A DNA stretch of 64,000 nucleotides from positions 1 through 64,000 of the forward strand of contig NZ_CP053440.1 of the NCBI RefSeq assembly GCF_000769405.2, given 5' to 3'. The translations under genes and the position numbers were made by a program. The stretch is from Rhizobium brockwellii. GTDB lineage: Bacteria; Pseudomonadota; Alphaproteobacteria; Rhizobiales; Rhizobiaceae. This document shows, in pieces, positions 17,722 through 26,719 of this stretch. The notes below the pieces were generated by a model. That model did not search any database and was not told where the DNA came from. It worked only from the letters and a program-made list of their open reading frames with translations. Each line of letters opens with the position of its first letter. Position 1 is the stretch's first letter.

Positions 17722-18660
17722 TCACCTGCGCTGCTGGTGTTTGATGTAGAAATAGGTGACGCTCATCGAGATGATGAGGATGATCATCGCGCTCGCCGAA
17801 GCCAGCGAGAATTCATACTGCGAGAAGGCGAGCTTGTAGGTGAAAGTGGAGAGCACCTCCGTCGAGTAGATCGGGCCGCCGCCCGTCGTCATCCATACCA
17901 GCGGAAAAACCTGCATCGTCCAGATGAAATCGAGAAGCGCGATGCTGATGATGATCGGCATCAGCTGCGGAATGGTGATGTACCAGAACTTTTGGAGTCC
18001 GTTGGCGCCGTCGATGCCGGCCGCCTCGTAAAGCTCCTTGGAAATGCCCTGGAGGCCGGCGAGCAGGCTGACCATGTAAAGCGGATAACCCGCCCAGATG
18101 TTTGCGAAGGTCAAAGCGTGTATGGCGGTGCGCGTCGACGAAAACCACTCGACCTTGAAGTTGATGATATGGAGCGCCATCAGCACACTGTTGACGACGC
18201 CGTTCGGGTCGAGCAGCAGGCGCCAGATGATGGCGATGATGACGGCGGTGAACAGCCAGGGCAGGATGAAGAGCACGCGCAGAATGCTGCGAATAAGCGG
18301 ATCGACGCGGTTGGTGTTCAACAGCAGCGCAAAGGCCAGGCCGATAATGAAGTGGAAGACGACGCTCATGATGGTGAAATAAAGCGTCTGCGCGACCGAC
18401 TGCCAGAAGACCGGATTTTCGAAGATGGTCACATAGTTCTGGACCCCTGCGAAGGCAGCGGTCTTTTTCATGATGGCGCCGTCCATCAGAGAATATTTGA
18501 AGACCATCACCATCGGGAACAGCATCAGCAGCACAAGCAGCAGGGTCGCCGGCGACACGTAGAAATACGGGACCAGCTTCCTCAAGGTGCTGTAACGAAG
18601 CCATCCTTTTCTTCGCGCTTTGGCATGCGCGGCGACCAGAGCCGTAGCCGAGTGATTCAT
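17722..18660 (-). CDS. ABC sugar permease, MalF type
   Basis: A permease of about 312 residues with six membrane segments and the EAA loop ELYEAAGIDGANGLQKFWYITIP. The start at ATG 18660 (MNHSATALVAAH) is preferred over a start 42 nt upstream because it gives a normal basic N-terminus before the first membrane helix. The stop lies 5 nt before the next permease start. It pairs with the 16871 product to form the channel. Confidence 0.9.
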   Translation of the reverse strand: MNHSATALVAAHAKARRKGWLRYSTLRKLVPYFYVSPATLLLVLLMLFPMVMVFKYSLMDGAIMKKTAAFAGVQNYVTIFENPVFWQSVAQTLYFTIMSVVFHFIIGLAFALLLNTNRVDPLIRSILRVLFILPWLFTAVIIAIIWRLLLDPNGVVNSVLMALHIINFKVEWFSSTRTAIHALTFANIWAGYPLYMVSLLAGLQGISKELYEAAGIDGANGLQKFWYITIPQLMPIIISIALLDFIWTMQVFPLVWMTTGGGPIYSTEVLSTFTYKLAFSQYEFSLASASAMIILIISMSVTYFYIKHQQRR

Positions 18661-18747
18661 GAGCTGTGACTTTCCATTCTGCCGAGATTTGACGACTTGC
18701 ACCGGCAGCGCAAGGCTGCGCTGCCGGTGATCGTGAAAGCGACGTGC

Positions 18748-19995
18748 TTAGAACTTCGCAAGCCACGCCTTCTGGGTATTGGCAGCTGCGTCCTTGGCTG
18801 ACTGCCCGCCGTCGAACATCTTCTGGACTTCGACGTTCATGTCGCGCATCAGCTCTTCGGCAACCGGAAGACCAACGAATTCGTTGGCAGGATAGCCGCT
18901 CTGGAAGATTTTGAAAGCTTCCGCGAAAATCGGGTCCGAGGCCACGAAGTCCGGCTTGGCATGGACGTTGCCGGGGAAGGCATTGGCAATCGAGACGAGA
19001 CGGCCGTTAACGTCAGGGCTCATCAAGTATTCGACCAGCTTCCAGGCTTCTTCCTTGTGCTGGCTGCCTTCGCTGATGCCGATGCCCCAGGAGGCATAGG
19101 GCATGCCGCGCTTGCCGGTGTAGCCGTCAGTGGCCGGCAAGGCGGAGATGCCGAAGTTGAGCTTCGGATTGCGCTCGCGGATGAGGTTCACATGGGCGAG
19201 GGAATCCACCATCATGCCGACGCGGCCGTTGACGAATTCCTCGACCTTGTCCTGTTCCTTCTTGGCGAAGATGCCGGGAGAAATCACGCCTTCCTTGTTG
19301 AGCGAGGCAAGATAATCGAGCGTGCCGACGACGGCGTCATTTTCGAGGTCAGGCTTGCCGTCCTTCAGCATCGAGGCGCCGGAGGCCCAGACCCAGGACA
19401 TGACGTCGTTCTGGATTCCGCTCGGAGACTGCAGCGATAGCGGCAGAACCCAGCCGTACTGGTTCTTCGAGGCGTCGGTCATCTTCTTCGCGGCTTCAGC
19501 AAATTCCGTGCGCGTGGTCGGCAACTTGTCGACGCCGGCGGCCTTGGAGATATCCAGGTTCACGAAGACCGGGTAGACGAAGGATGCCAGCGGGAACATC
19601 ACGCTCTTGCCATCGACCTTGACGATATCGGTGATCTGGCTCTTGTCGTATTTCGCCTTCTCCATCAGTTCGTCCATGGAGGCGATCGCGCCCTGCTTGG
19701 CAAGCCCGTTTACCCAGGCGCCATCGAGGCCCACCACATCGCTCAGCGTTCCGGAGGCTGCGCCGACGACGATCTGGTCGCGCGTTGTGGCATAGGGACC
19801 GCTGACCAACGTCACCTTGATGCCGGGGTTTTTGGCTTCGAAATCGTTCATGATGCCGCGCAAAGCGCCCGACGGCATTTCGGGTTCCCACCATTGAATG
19901 AACTCGATGGTGGTGTCGGCAAATGCCGACGTGGCGCAGAGCGCCCATACCGCCACGGCAGCCCGCATCGTCACGCCGAATTTTCTAATATTCAT
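18748..19995 (-). CDS. ABC sugar solute-binding protein
   Basis: A 415-residue family 1 periplasmic binding protein with a Sec signal peptide (MRAAVAVWALCATSAFAD). The mature protein begins TTIEFIQWWEPEMPSGALRG, typical of sugar-binding members. GGGAGG lies 5 nt before the start. It is the first gene of a three-gene importer operon transcribed away from the LacI-type regulator at 20570. The ligand is unknown. Confidence 0.9.
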   Translation of the reverse strand: MNIRKFGVTMRAAVAVWALCATSAFADTTIEFIQWWEPEMPSGALRGIMNDFEAKNPGIKVTLVSGPYATTRDQIVVGAASGTLSDVVGLDGAWVNGLAKQGAIASMDELMEKAKYDKSQITDIVKVDGKSVMFPLASFVYPVFVNLDISKAAGVDKLPTTRTEFAEAAKKMTDASKNQYGWVLPLSLQSPSGIQNDVMSWVWASGASMLKDGKPDLENDAVVGTLDYLASLNKEGVISPGIFAKKEQDKVEEFVNGRVGMMVDSLAHVNLIRERNPKLNFGISALPATDGYTGKRGMPYASWGIGISEGSQHKEEAWKLVEYLMSPDVNGRLVSIANAFPGNVHAKPDFVASDPIFAEAFKIFQSGYPANEFVGLPVAEELMRDMNVEVQKMFDGGQSAKDAAANTQKAWLAKF

Positions 19996-20569
19996 TTGTG
20001 CCTCCCAAAGATTGTCAGTTAATCGATCCTCCTCAAGATCGTAGGCAAAGTAGGTTCCCTGAAGCCCCTATCTGTCAATGAAGAACTGCGATCAGGAAAA
20101 GATGTGAGGCCGGCATTCACCGTGCGTGTTGCGTTAAATCATTGATAGAAAATCATAAAATTGATTGACATCATCAGCGTTTTTCTGCAGCATTTGTATT
20201 GCTTGTGACGCATTTTTTCTTTACTTTCGTAAACAAATGAAAGTTTACCCAACAAAATGAAAAGCGTGGCACCCGGCTTCTTCACTGCAAATTTTCGAAT
20301 TTTGGGTGCTGAAACAAGCGCCTTTTGCAACCTCGCGGCGCAGACTGCACAAGTCGCAAATGAAGGGATATTTCGATTTTCGAAAGGGAGGGCAGAACCT
20401 GCACAAAAGTGACGGATCACGCCGGTTATGCGTTGATTTTCGACAATCCCGGAAAACGAAGATCGCCCTGTACAAATTGCCGAATGCGTGATTTGGCGCG
20501 TCGGCGGATTGCCGTTGAGTGCGAAGTCGTTCCCGATCAGTTGTCGTCGTCCCGCCAATAAGGAATTGA
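19996..20569. promoter_or_regulatory. Divergent control region between importer and LacI-type gene
   Basis: A 574-bp gene-free region with AT-rich segments (20140-20250) that must hold the promoters of both divergent units. Dyads seen are CGATC/GATCG (20024-20028 and 20037-20041) near the binding-protein start, and two interleaved inverted repeats at 20223-20248: ACTTTC/GAAAGT and GTAAAC/GTTTAC. GCACCC and GGGTGC also flank a 29-nt segment just after 20267. The 20223-20248 cluster is the best LacI operator candidate. Confidence 0.5.
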
Positions 20570-21604
20570 ATGGCCAAGAAAAGTTATAAATCGATGGACG
20601 ACTTCGCGAGCGCCTCCGGCGTATCGCGTCCGACCTTGTCGAAATATTTCGATGATCCCTCGCAGATCAAGGAGGTGACCCGCAAGCGTATCGAGGCGGC
20701 TCTCAAGAAGTCGAATTTCGAGCCGAACCTTTTCGCGCGGCATCTCAATCGCAAGCGGACCAGGAATATCGGGATTCTGGTCCCGACTATGTCGGATCCC
20801 TTTTATGTGCAGGTCGTGTCGCTGATCGAGCTGGAGCTGCGTGAAAAGGGATTCTGGCCCGTCCAAATCTCGTCGCACACGCGGCCGGAGCTGGAGGCGG
20901 AGGCCGTCCGGACCTTGCTCTCGCTGAAGGTTGCCGGTGCGATCGTGGCGCCGCTCGGGGCCGGCTCTCGCCGTTCCGCGCTGGAAAGATTAAGGGATGC
21001 CATCCCGGTCGTCTGCTTCGACAATCCTGCCGACGCCGACCTTCCTTATGTCGGCAACGACAACGCGCAAAGCATGGCAGCCATTGTGCAATATCTCTGC
21101 CGGTCCGGTGAGCCGCCGATCTTCCTGGAAATTCCGCATATGACCGAAAATGCCGGCGAGCGGCAGGCGGGCTACCGCGCGACCATGGCGAGGGAAGGGC
21201 ATTCCCCGCTCGTCATCGATTGCGACGCGCCACCTTCCTGGGAATTCGAGCGTCTCGGATACGAGCAGATGCAGAGAATTCTTGCGAATGGCGGTCTTCC
21301 CGGCAAAACGCTGCTATGCGCCAACGACCGCTTCGCTTTCGGCGCGATGGCAGCCGCATTCGCGTCGGGACTGAAAATCGGCCGGAACGACGCTTGCGAC
21401 GTGCGCATCGCCGGGCACGACGATCACCCGCTGAGCCGATATACCTGCCCGTCGCTGACGACCATGGCCCAGAACGCGCCCGAGATCGCCGCGAAGTCCG
21501 TGGAGCTTTTGCTGTCGCATATCGAGAGCGAGGATGATGGAACCACCCCTGCGACGAACAAGGTGATCCTCGAAGCGATGCTGGTCATGCGCGAGTCGGC
21601 TTGA
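20570..21604 (+). CDS. LacI-family transcriptional regulator
   Basis: A 344-residue LacI/GalR regulator. The N-terminal helix-turn-helix and hinge (MDDFASASGVSRPTLSKYFDDP to FEPNLFARHLNRKRTRNIGILVP) lead into a periplasmic-binding-like sensor domain. The first recognition helix is SRPTLSKYF, less usual than the SxxTVSR of most members. AAGGAA precedes the ATG. Divergence from the importer at 18748-19995 suggests it senses the imported sugar or its first metabolite and controls much of the 16871-33675 locus. Confidence 0.88.
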   Translation: MAKKSYKSMDDFASASGVSRPTLSKYFDDPSQIKEVTRKRIEAALKKSNFEPNLFARHLNRKRTRNIGILVPTMSDPFYVQVVSLIELELREKGFWPVQISSHTRPELEAEAVRTLLSLKVAGAIVAPLGAGSRRSALERLRDAIPVVCFDNPADADLPYVGNDNAQSMAAIVQYLCRSGEPPIFLEIPHMTENAGERQAGYRATMAREGHSPLVIDCDAPPSWEFERLGYEQMQRILANGGLPGKTLLCANDRFAFGAMAAAFASGLKIGRNDACDVRIAGHDDHPLSRYTCPSLTTMAQNAPEIAAKSVELLLSHIESEDDGTTPATNKVILEAMLVMRESA

Positions 21605-21623
21605 GACTGGGCGGGTTCCCGCG

Positions 21624-22559
21624 TCAACGGGCAAGTGCTGGGTCCATGGCGCGCCATGCCGTTGCGATGACTTCGAGAGCCTCTTGCCCCTCCGGAATGG
21701 CCCGTCTCTTCGACACGAAGCCATGGATCTGTCCGGGCCAGGTCCGGGTCGTTGCCTTCGCCTCGGTGCTGAGCCGCTCGGCATAAGCGGCCCCTTCGTC
21801 GAACAGCACGTCATGTCCGGCAAGGATCACAAGAGCCGGCGCCACGCCCCCCAGCGACGCTACGTTCAGCGGCGAGGCGCGCCAGTCCGACCGGCTCGCG
21901 GCGTCCGGCAGATAGCGGTCTCGGAACCATTTCATCGCGGCTGCCGTCAGGCCGAAATCCTCTTCGTAACGTGAGTAGCTGTCGCTTGTCTGCAACTGGT
22001 CGGTCACCGGATAGATCAGCGCCTGTCCGATGACAGGCGGCACCTGTCCGTCCCGCGCCAGCAGGGCGACGACGGCGGCCAGATTGCCGCCGGCGCTATC
22101 GCCGGCGACGAGAATTCGCAAGGGATCGATGCCCAGCGCATCCGCCTGCTCCGTCATCCAGACGAGTGTGGCGGCGCAATCGTCAATGGCAGCGGGAAAG
22201 GGGTGTTCCGGGGCGAGGCGATAGTCGGGCGAAACGACGACGGCGCCTACCATGTTGGCAAGCGTCCGGCAGATATCCTCATGGGTTTCCGGCGCGCCGA
22301 TCACAAAGCCGCCGCCATGGAGATAAAGCAAGGTGGGTGCGGCCTGGCACGGCGCGGTCCGTCCGCGCCATATCTTCAACCTGATTGCGCCCAAATGCCT
22401 TTCCAGGATCTCGGCCACGTCTTCGAGCGGCCGCTGGATGTCTGCGAAACTATCCAGATATTGCTGCCGCGCCAGCGCTGGCGTGCAGTTTTCGACCGGC
22501 GTTTCCGGATCGCCCGGCCATGCAAGCGCGCGTTTGGCGGATTCATCCAGTTGTGTCAT
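21624..22559 (-). CDS. Alpha/beta hydrolase, hormone-sensitive-lipase type esterase
   Basis: A 311-residue esterase of the HSL family. The oxyanion-hole motif is LHGGGF and the nucleophile elbow GDSAGGNLA. The catalytic Asp/His region follows near VILAGHDVLFDEG and PGQIHGF. No signal peptide is seen, so it acts in the cytoplasm. Its start overlaps the stop of the oxidoreductase gene by ATGA, so the two are co-expressed. It may remove an acyl group from the imported compound; the substrate is unknown. Confidence 0.87.
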   Translation of the reverse strand: MTQLDESAKRALAWPGDPETPVENCTPALARQQYLDSFADIQRPLEDVAEILERHLGAIRLKIWRGRTAPCQAAPTLLYLHGGGFVIGAPETHEDICRTLANMVGAVVVSPDYRLAPEHPFPAAIDDCAATLVWMTEQADALGIDPLRILVAGDSAGGNLAAVVALLARDGQVPPVIGQALIYPVTDQLQTSDSYSRYEEDFGLTAAAMKWFRDRYLPDAASRSDWRASPLNVASLGGVAPALVILAGHDVLFDEGAAYAERLSTEAKATTRTWPGQIHGFVSKRRAIPEGQEALEVIATAWRAMDPALAR

Positions 22560-23704
22560 GCCAGCAAACTCCTCGCTTCGTCTTCCTGCAATTCCCTCGG
22601 CTGCGCGACTATACCCGAAATGGTCTGCGCGGCACCGGTTTCGCCGGCACGCAGGATCGCTTCCATGACTTCGAGCACATGCAACGCGAGATCGCCCGAA
22701 GCGCGCGGCTTACGGCCTTCGATGATTGCGCGTGCGAGATCGGCAAGACCAAGCATGCGATAGTTGGCACGATCAGGCGCTGTGATCGGCCAATTGACGG
22801 CACCGAAAAGTTCGCCTGATGTATCCGTTTCCTGCCAGGGCGCGCCCCGGCCGGAGAGCCCGACGGAGCCGCCGAAATTGTCGGGGTCGGGCAGGCGCAG
22901 CGAGCCTTCGGTGCCGTGGAGTTCGATGGGATGGTTGGAGTGGCGAAATACGTCCCAGGAGGTGCCGAAGGTGACTGTAGCACCGCAATCGAATTCCAGC
23001 AGCGACAGCACGCTGGTCGGCGTGCCGACCTTGAACGTGGTGCCCTGCTTGGGTCCCTCCGCCGTGATCAGTCGCTCTTCCTGCCCGCTTGTGGTGACGG
23101 CCTGCACACGGCGGATCGGCCCCATCAGATTGACCATCATCGTGAGATAATAAGGCCCCATATCCATGAGCGGGCCCGCGCCGGCCTGGTAATAAAAGCT
23201 GGGATCCGGATGCCAGTGCTCCATGCCGCGCCCCATCATGAAGGCTGTCCCGGTCACCGGCTTGCCGATCGCGCCGGCTTCCATCTGCCGCCGGGCATGG
23301 CGTCCGGCCGCGCCGAGGAACGTGTCTGGCGCCGAGCCGAGCATGAGGCCCTTGGCGTCGGCGGCATCCACCAAGCGGCGTCCTTCTGCGGCCGTGACGC
23401 CGAGCGGCTTCTCCGTGAAGACATGCTTGCCTGCCGACAGAGCGCGCATCGAAACGTCAAAATGCGCAGCCGGGATCGTCAGGTTGAGGACGAGGTCGAT
23501 GTTCCTATCGTCAATGAGGCTATCGACGTCAGCCGCGCGCAAATTGAACTCCGCCGCGCGACGCTTGGCGGCGTCTGCGTTGAGATCTGCACATGCGGTG
23601 ATTTCGACGCCGCAAAACAGCGGTGCGTTGCGCATATAGGCAAGCGAAATATTGCCGCATCCGACAACGCCGATCCTGAGTTTCATGTCATTGGTCTGTG
23701 CCAT
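22556..23704 (-). CDS. Gfo/Idh/MocA-family oxidoreductase
   Basis: A 382-residue NAD(P)-dependent sugar or inositol dehydrogenase-type enzyme. The Rossmann motif is GVVGCGNISLAY (about 11-22), and the family signature FTEKPLGVTAAEGRRL carries the catalytic-region lysine. The C-terminal domain is of the Gfo/Idh/MocA kind. It overlaps the downstream esterase gene by 4 nt. A second, different family member is encoded at 29271 in the same locus. Confidence 0.9.
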   Translation of the reverse strand: MAQTNDMKLRIGVVGCGNISLAYMRNAPLFCGVEITACADLNADAAKRRAAEFNLRAADVDSLIDDRNIDLVLNLTIPAAHFDVSMRALSAGKHVFTEKPLGVTAAEGRRLVDAADAKGLMLGSAPDTFLGAAGRHARRQMEAGAIGKPVTGTAFMMGRGMEHWHPDPSFYYQAGAGPLMDMGPYYLTMMVNLMGPIRRVQAVTTSGQEERLITAEGPKQGTTFKVGTPTSVLSLLEFDCGATVTFGTSWDVFRHSNHPIELHGTEGSLRLPDPDNFGGSVGLSGRGAPWQETDTSGELFGAVNWPITAPDRANYRMLGLADLARAIIEGRKPRASGDLALHVLEVMEAILRAGETGAAQTISGIVAQPRELQEDEARSLLA

Positions 23705-23983
23705 CTAAGAACCTGATTTTGCCGTTGCGGGTGCGAAGGGTTGAGGAGTGTGTTACATTTTAATCGCAAGGAATAAAATATATTGACGCACGGTAACATT
23801 TGACCGTAGGTAGTGGCAAGACGCTGGCGTCGCAATCCCCGCCGAAGAGACCGCCGTTCCGCTCTTCGGCCGCCTCTCCAGGCGGAAGGGGTTTGGCAAG
23901 GCCGGCGAAGCCCCCGAGGATAGCCCGCGCGGGGAAGCCGCCGGCTTCGCGGCTGTCATCAACGAATAGGTCAGGATCGCGAT
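23705..23983. other. Divergent intergenic region
   Basis: This 279-bp spacer lies between the oxidoreductase (minus) and the isomerase (plus). The part near 23750-23810 is AT-rich and probably holds promoters. The rest is GC-rich with no reading frame I can support. Confidence 0.4.
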
Positions 23984-24802
23984 ATGAAAAATGCTGAGCT
24001 GCAGATCGGCTGCCAAACATTCACCTGGGAGATGCTGGGCACGGGTTGGAGCGGCGGCCCGGACGATCTGGTGCGCGCCATTGCCGACGGCGGATATGCC
24101 GGTATCGAAATCACCGACACGATGATCGGTCACTACGCGCTCAAGCCTGCCGACTTTGTCCGTACCCTGACGGATGCCGGTTTGACGCTGATCTCCTTTG
24201 CCTTCGGCTCCGCCAGCGGCTTCACGGTGGCGGAAAAGATTGCCTCCGATCTCGACGCGGCGCGGCGATGGGTCGATTTCGCGGCGAATTTTCCCGGCGC
24301 GATGATATCGATGGGATCGGCGACGGTCGTCTCGGATGGTCCGCGCGATGAGAAATTCGCCATTGCGGCCGAGTGCTACAATCGTGCGACCGAGATCGGA
24401 CAGTCGGCTGGCGTCGCTGTAGCTGTCCATCCTTCCTCGCACCACAACACGCTGCTGTTCACGCGGAGCGACTATGATCAACTGTTTGCTCTCTTGGATC
24501 CACAAGTGGGTTGGGTGCCGGATACCGGCCATATCCTGCGTGGCCGCCAGCAGGTCGGCGATACGCTGGCGGCCCACCGGGACCGGATCCGTTACGTGCA
24601 TCTGAAGGATGTCGACGCCGGAGGGACCTGGGCTATGCTCGGCGAAGGCGTCTGCGATGTGCCTGCCGTGATTTCCGCCGTTCGGGATGCGCCGAACTTT
24701 ACCGGCTGGATCGTGGTGGAAGAAGAATCGGACCATGCCGGAACCGATCCTGCCGCGGCCGTTCGAGCGAACCGCGAGACGCTTCGACGTCTGGGATATT
24801 AG
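23984..24802 (+). CDS. Sugar phosphate isomerase/epimerase family TIM barrel
   Basis: A 272-residue AP-endonuclease-2-type (xylose-isomerase-like) barrel, related to IolE/IolH and 3-keto-sugar processing enzymes. The metal-site pattern is visible in order: GIEITD, HPSSHHN, PDTGH, HLKDVD and VVEEES. It stands alone on the plus strand between the divergent oxidoreductase and the convergent DeoR gene. It likely isomerises, epimerises or dehydrates the keto product made by a Gfo/Idh/MocA enzyme. The exact reaction is unknown. Confidence 0.85.
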   Translation: MKNAELQIGCQTFTWEMLGTGWSGGPDDLVRAIADGGYAGIEITDTMIGHYALKPADFVRTLTDAGLTLISFAFGSASGFTVAEKIASDLDAARRWVDFAANFPGAMISMGSATVVSDGPRDEKFAIAAECYNRATEIGQSAGVAVAVHPSSHHNTLLFTRSDYDQLFALLDPQVGWVPDTGHILRGRQQVGDTLAAHRDRIRYVHLKDVDAGGTWAMLGEGVCDVPAVISAVRDAPNFTGWIVVEEESDHAGTDPAAAVRANRETLRRLGY

Positions 24803-24894
24803 CCCATCTCGCTTTCCTCGGAATCGACCGGGGCCTTCGGCCCGCGCCAAAGTCTCTCCCGGCTCTCGTCTGAAATGGACAGGTGGACTGCAGG

Positions 24895-25656
24895 TCACGC
24901 GTAGCGAACCTCCACGCCCAGCTTGTCCAGCCGGTGGCGAATGCTGTGCGGCATGTTGCTGTCCGTGATGATCAGATCGACGCGCGATAGCGAGAAGGCT
25001 TTGGAGGAGGCGCCGATGTCAAATTTGCTCGAATCCGCCACCAGGACGACACGCCGGGCCATGCGAACCAGGTTGCGCTTGGTCCGTGCCACGTCCTCGG
25101 AGACATCGACGACATCGAAGGCCTGATCGATCGCGTGGGCGCCGACAAAAGCCTGGTGGGCGACCAGGCCGCCGACCGCCTTGTCGGAATCTTGTACTAT
25201 CGTGCTCACGGTGCTTGGAAATACGCGGCCGCCGATCATATGTACATCGAGCCCTGGCCGGTACATCAGATGCTGGGCGATGTTCATCGCCGTCGTCGCA
25301 ACCACGACGTTGCTGACCGGCGGCATCTGCATGGCCACCTGTAATAGGGTCGAACCGCTGTCGAAGACGATCGACTGATTGTCGATGATCTGTCGCGCAG
25401 CCATCTGGGCGATGCGTCGCTTCGCATCGAAATTGCGTTGCATGCGTTCCTCGAAGGCCGCTGCCGGAGAGTCGGACGGCAGGGCGATTGCCCCGCCATG
25501 CGTTTTGATCAGCTGCTTCTTGGCGTCCATGATTTCGAGATCGGAGCGGATAGTCACTTCCGAGACCTCGAAGAATTCCGCGAGCTGGCGGGTGCGTGCC
25601 TGACCGACCCGTTGAAGTTCCAGCATGATCTGCTGCCGCCTCTGCTCTGCAAGCAT
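24895..25656 (-). CDS. DeoR-family transcriptional regulator
   Basis: A 253-residue DeoR regulator. The N-terminal helix-turn-helix runs from EQRRQQIMLELQRVGQARTRQL to VTIRSDLEIMDAKKQLIKTHGG. The sugar-phosphate sensor domain follows (SIVFDSGSTLLQVAMQM, VVVATTAMNIAQHL). It is transcribed away from the aldolase-kinase operon at 25916. The shared spacer contains repeated ACGAAA boxes typical of DeoR operators. It probably responds to a phosphorylated intermediate made by the kinase it controls. Confidence 0.9.
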   Translation of the reverse strand: MLAEQRRQQIMLELQRVGQARTRQLAEFFEVSEVTIRSDLEIMDAKKQLIKTHGGAIALPSDSPAAAFEERMQRNFDAKRRIAQMAARQIIDNQSIVFDSGSTLLQVAMQMPPVSNVVVATTAMNIAQHLMYRPGLDVHMIGGRVFPSTVSTIVQDSDKAVGGLVAHQAFVGAHAIDQAFDVVDVSEDVARTKRNLVRMARRVVLVADSSKFDIGASSKAFSLSRVDLIITDSNMPHSIRHRLDKLGVEVRYA

Positions 25657-25696
25657 ATGTGATCCCGACCTGTCGCCCTTTGCGACCGTATGACTT

Positions 25697-25812
25697 TTGA
25701 AAAACGAAAGTTCGCCGCCTTATCCTACGGCTCCTGCTACAAAAATAGACGCATGGTGACGAAAATGCACGTCAAAAATTCATCATTCATGTAAAAACGA
25801 AAGAAATCGAAA
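25697..25812. promoter_or_regulatory. ACGAAA direct-repeat cluster, candidate DeoR operators
   Basis: ACGAAA occurs at 25704-25709, 25759-25764 and 25797-25802. The last is followed by TCGAAA at 25807-25812, giving two boxes exactly 10 bp apart. Such in-phase TTTCG/CGAAA repeats are a common DeoR-family target. They lie between the divergent deoR-type gene and the aldolase gene. Confidence 0.55.
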
Positions 25813-25915
25813 TATTGAATGTTTGTTTGTTTTCGAGTTAGGATTTTTCCAGCATCGGTGCCGGCAATCGCAAGCCTGCAATCACAAAGCCGGCAATCAC
25901 AAAGGAAGTCTAGCC

Positions 25916-26716
25916 ATGGGTCTCGGAACCAAAATCCGCCTCGCACGCCTGTTCTCGAACCCATCGGGTCATCTGTTCGGAGGCGCCGTCGATCATTTTG
26001 TCGGTTATGGCAATGTGCGTGAGGGCGGGCTTGCCGACCTGCCGGGTGCGCTCAGACGCGTCATGGCGGGGGGGCCTGACTACATCAGTATCCAGCCCGG
26101 CGCGGCGCGCCACCTCTGGTCGGAATATGCCGGAAAGGCAGCGCTGGTCATCCAGGGCGGTTGCTTTACCGCCGACGACCGCATTCGCCAGCTCATTGCG
26201 ACCCCGGAAGACGCAGTGCGTTATGGTGCGGACGCACTGGCTGTCGCCATTCCCGTGCGCGGCGCCACCGAAGGAGAGTACATTCGCTGGCTCACCGATA
26301 CGGTCAACGCCGCCGCCCGCTTCGAGATGCCGGTCGTCGCCCATGTCTATCCCCGTGATTTCTCCGACGGCGGCAAGATCGTGTTCACCCCGGATGAGAT
26401 TGCCTATGCGGTGCGCATCGGCTTCGAGGCCGGCGTCGACGTGATCAAGGTCGGCTATACCGGCGATTTCGAATCCTTCCGCGAGACCGTTGCGACCTGC
26501 CCGATTCCAGTCGTGATCGCCGGCGGCCCGAAGACAGATACGCTGCTCGGAGCGCTCGTCCAGACGTCGGAAGCATTGCGCGCCGGAGCCAAAGGCGCGG
26601 TCGTCGGTCGCAACCTTTGGGGTCACGGCGATACCACCATGGCCGCGCGCGCCTTCAAGTTCGTCATTCACAACGGGATGGCGCCGGAGGATGCGCTGGC
26701 AGCGGCCGGTGCTTGA
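25916..26716 (+). CDS. DeoC/FbaB/LsrF-type class I aldolase
   Basis: A 266-residue TIM-barrel aldolase of the class I fructose-bisphosphate/LsrF-like family. The start MGLGTKIRLARLFSN and the loop FGGAVDHFVGYG are typical. The Schiff-base lysine lies in DVIKVGYTGD (about residue 181), and the phosphate loop is VIAGGPKTDT and GAKGAVVGRNLW. ATG 25916 has AAAGGAAG upstream. It likely cleaves the phosphorylated sugar made by the PfkB kinase encoded 3 nt downstream. The true substrate is unknown. Confidence 0.87.
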   Translation: MGLGTKIRLARLFSNPSGHLFGGAVDHFVGYGNVREGGLADLPGALRRVMAGGPDYISIQPGAARHLWSEYAGKAALVIQGGCFTADDRIRQLIATPEDAVRYGADALAVAIPVRGATEGEYIRWLTDTVNAAARFEMPVVAHVYPRDFSDGGKIVFTPDEIAYAVRIGFEAGVDVIKVGYTGDFESFRETVATCPIPVVIAGGPKTDTLLGALVQTSEALRAGAKGAVVGRNLWGHGDTTMAARAFKFVIHNGMAPEDALAAAGA

Positions 26717-26719
26717 GAC

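Noticed and set aside
23753..24020. Minus-strand reading frame in the gap before the 23984 gene
   Set aside because: It has no recognisable domain, overlaps the isomerase start and shows no ribosome site.
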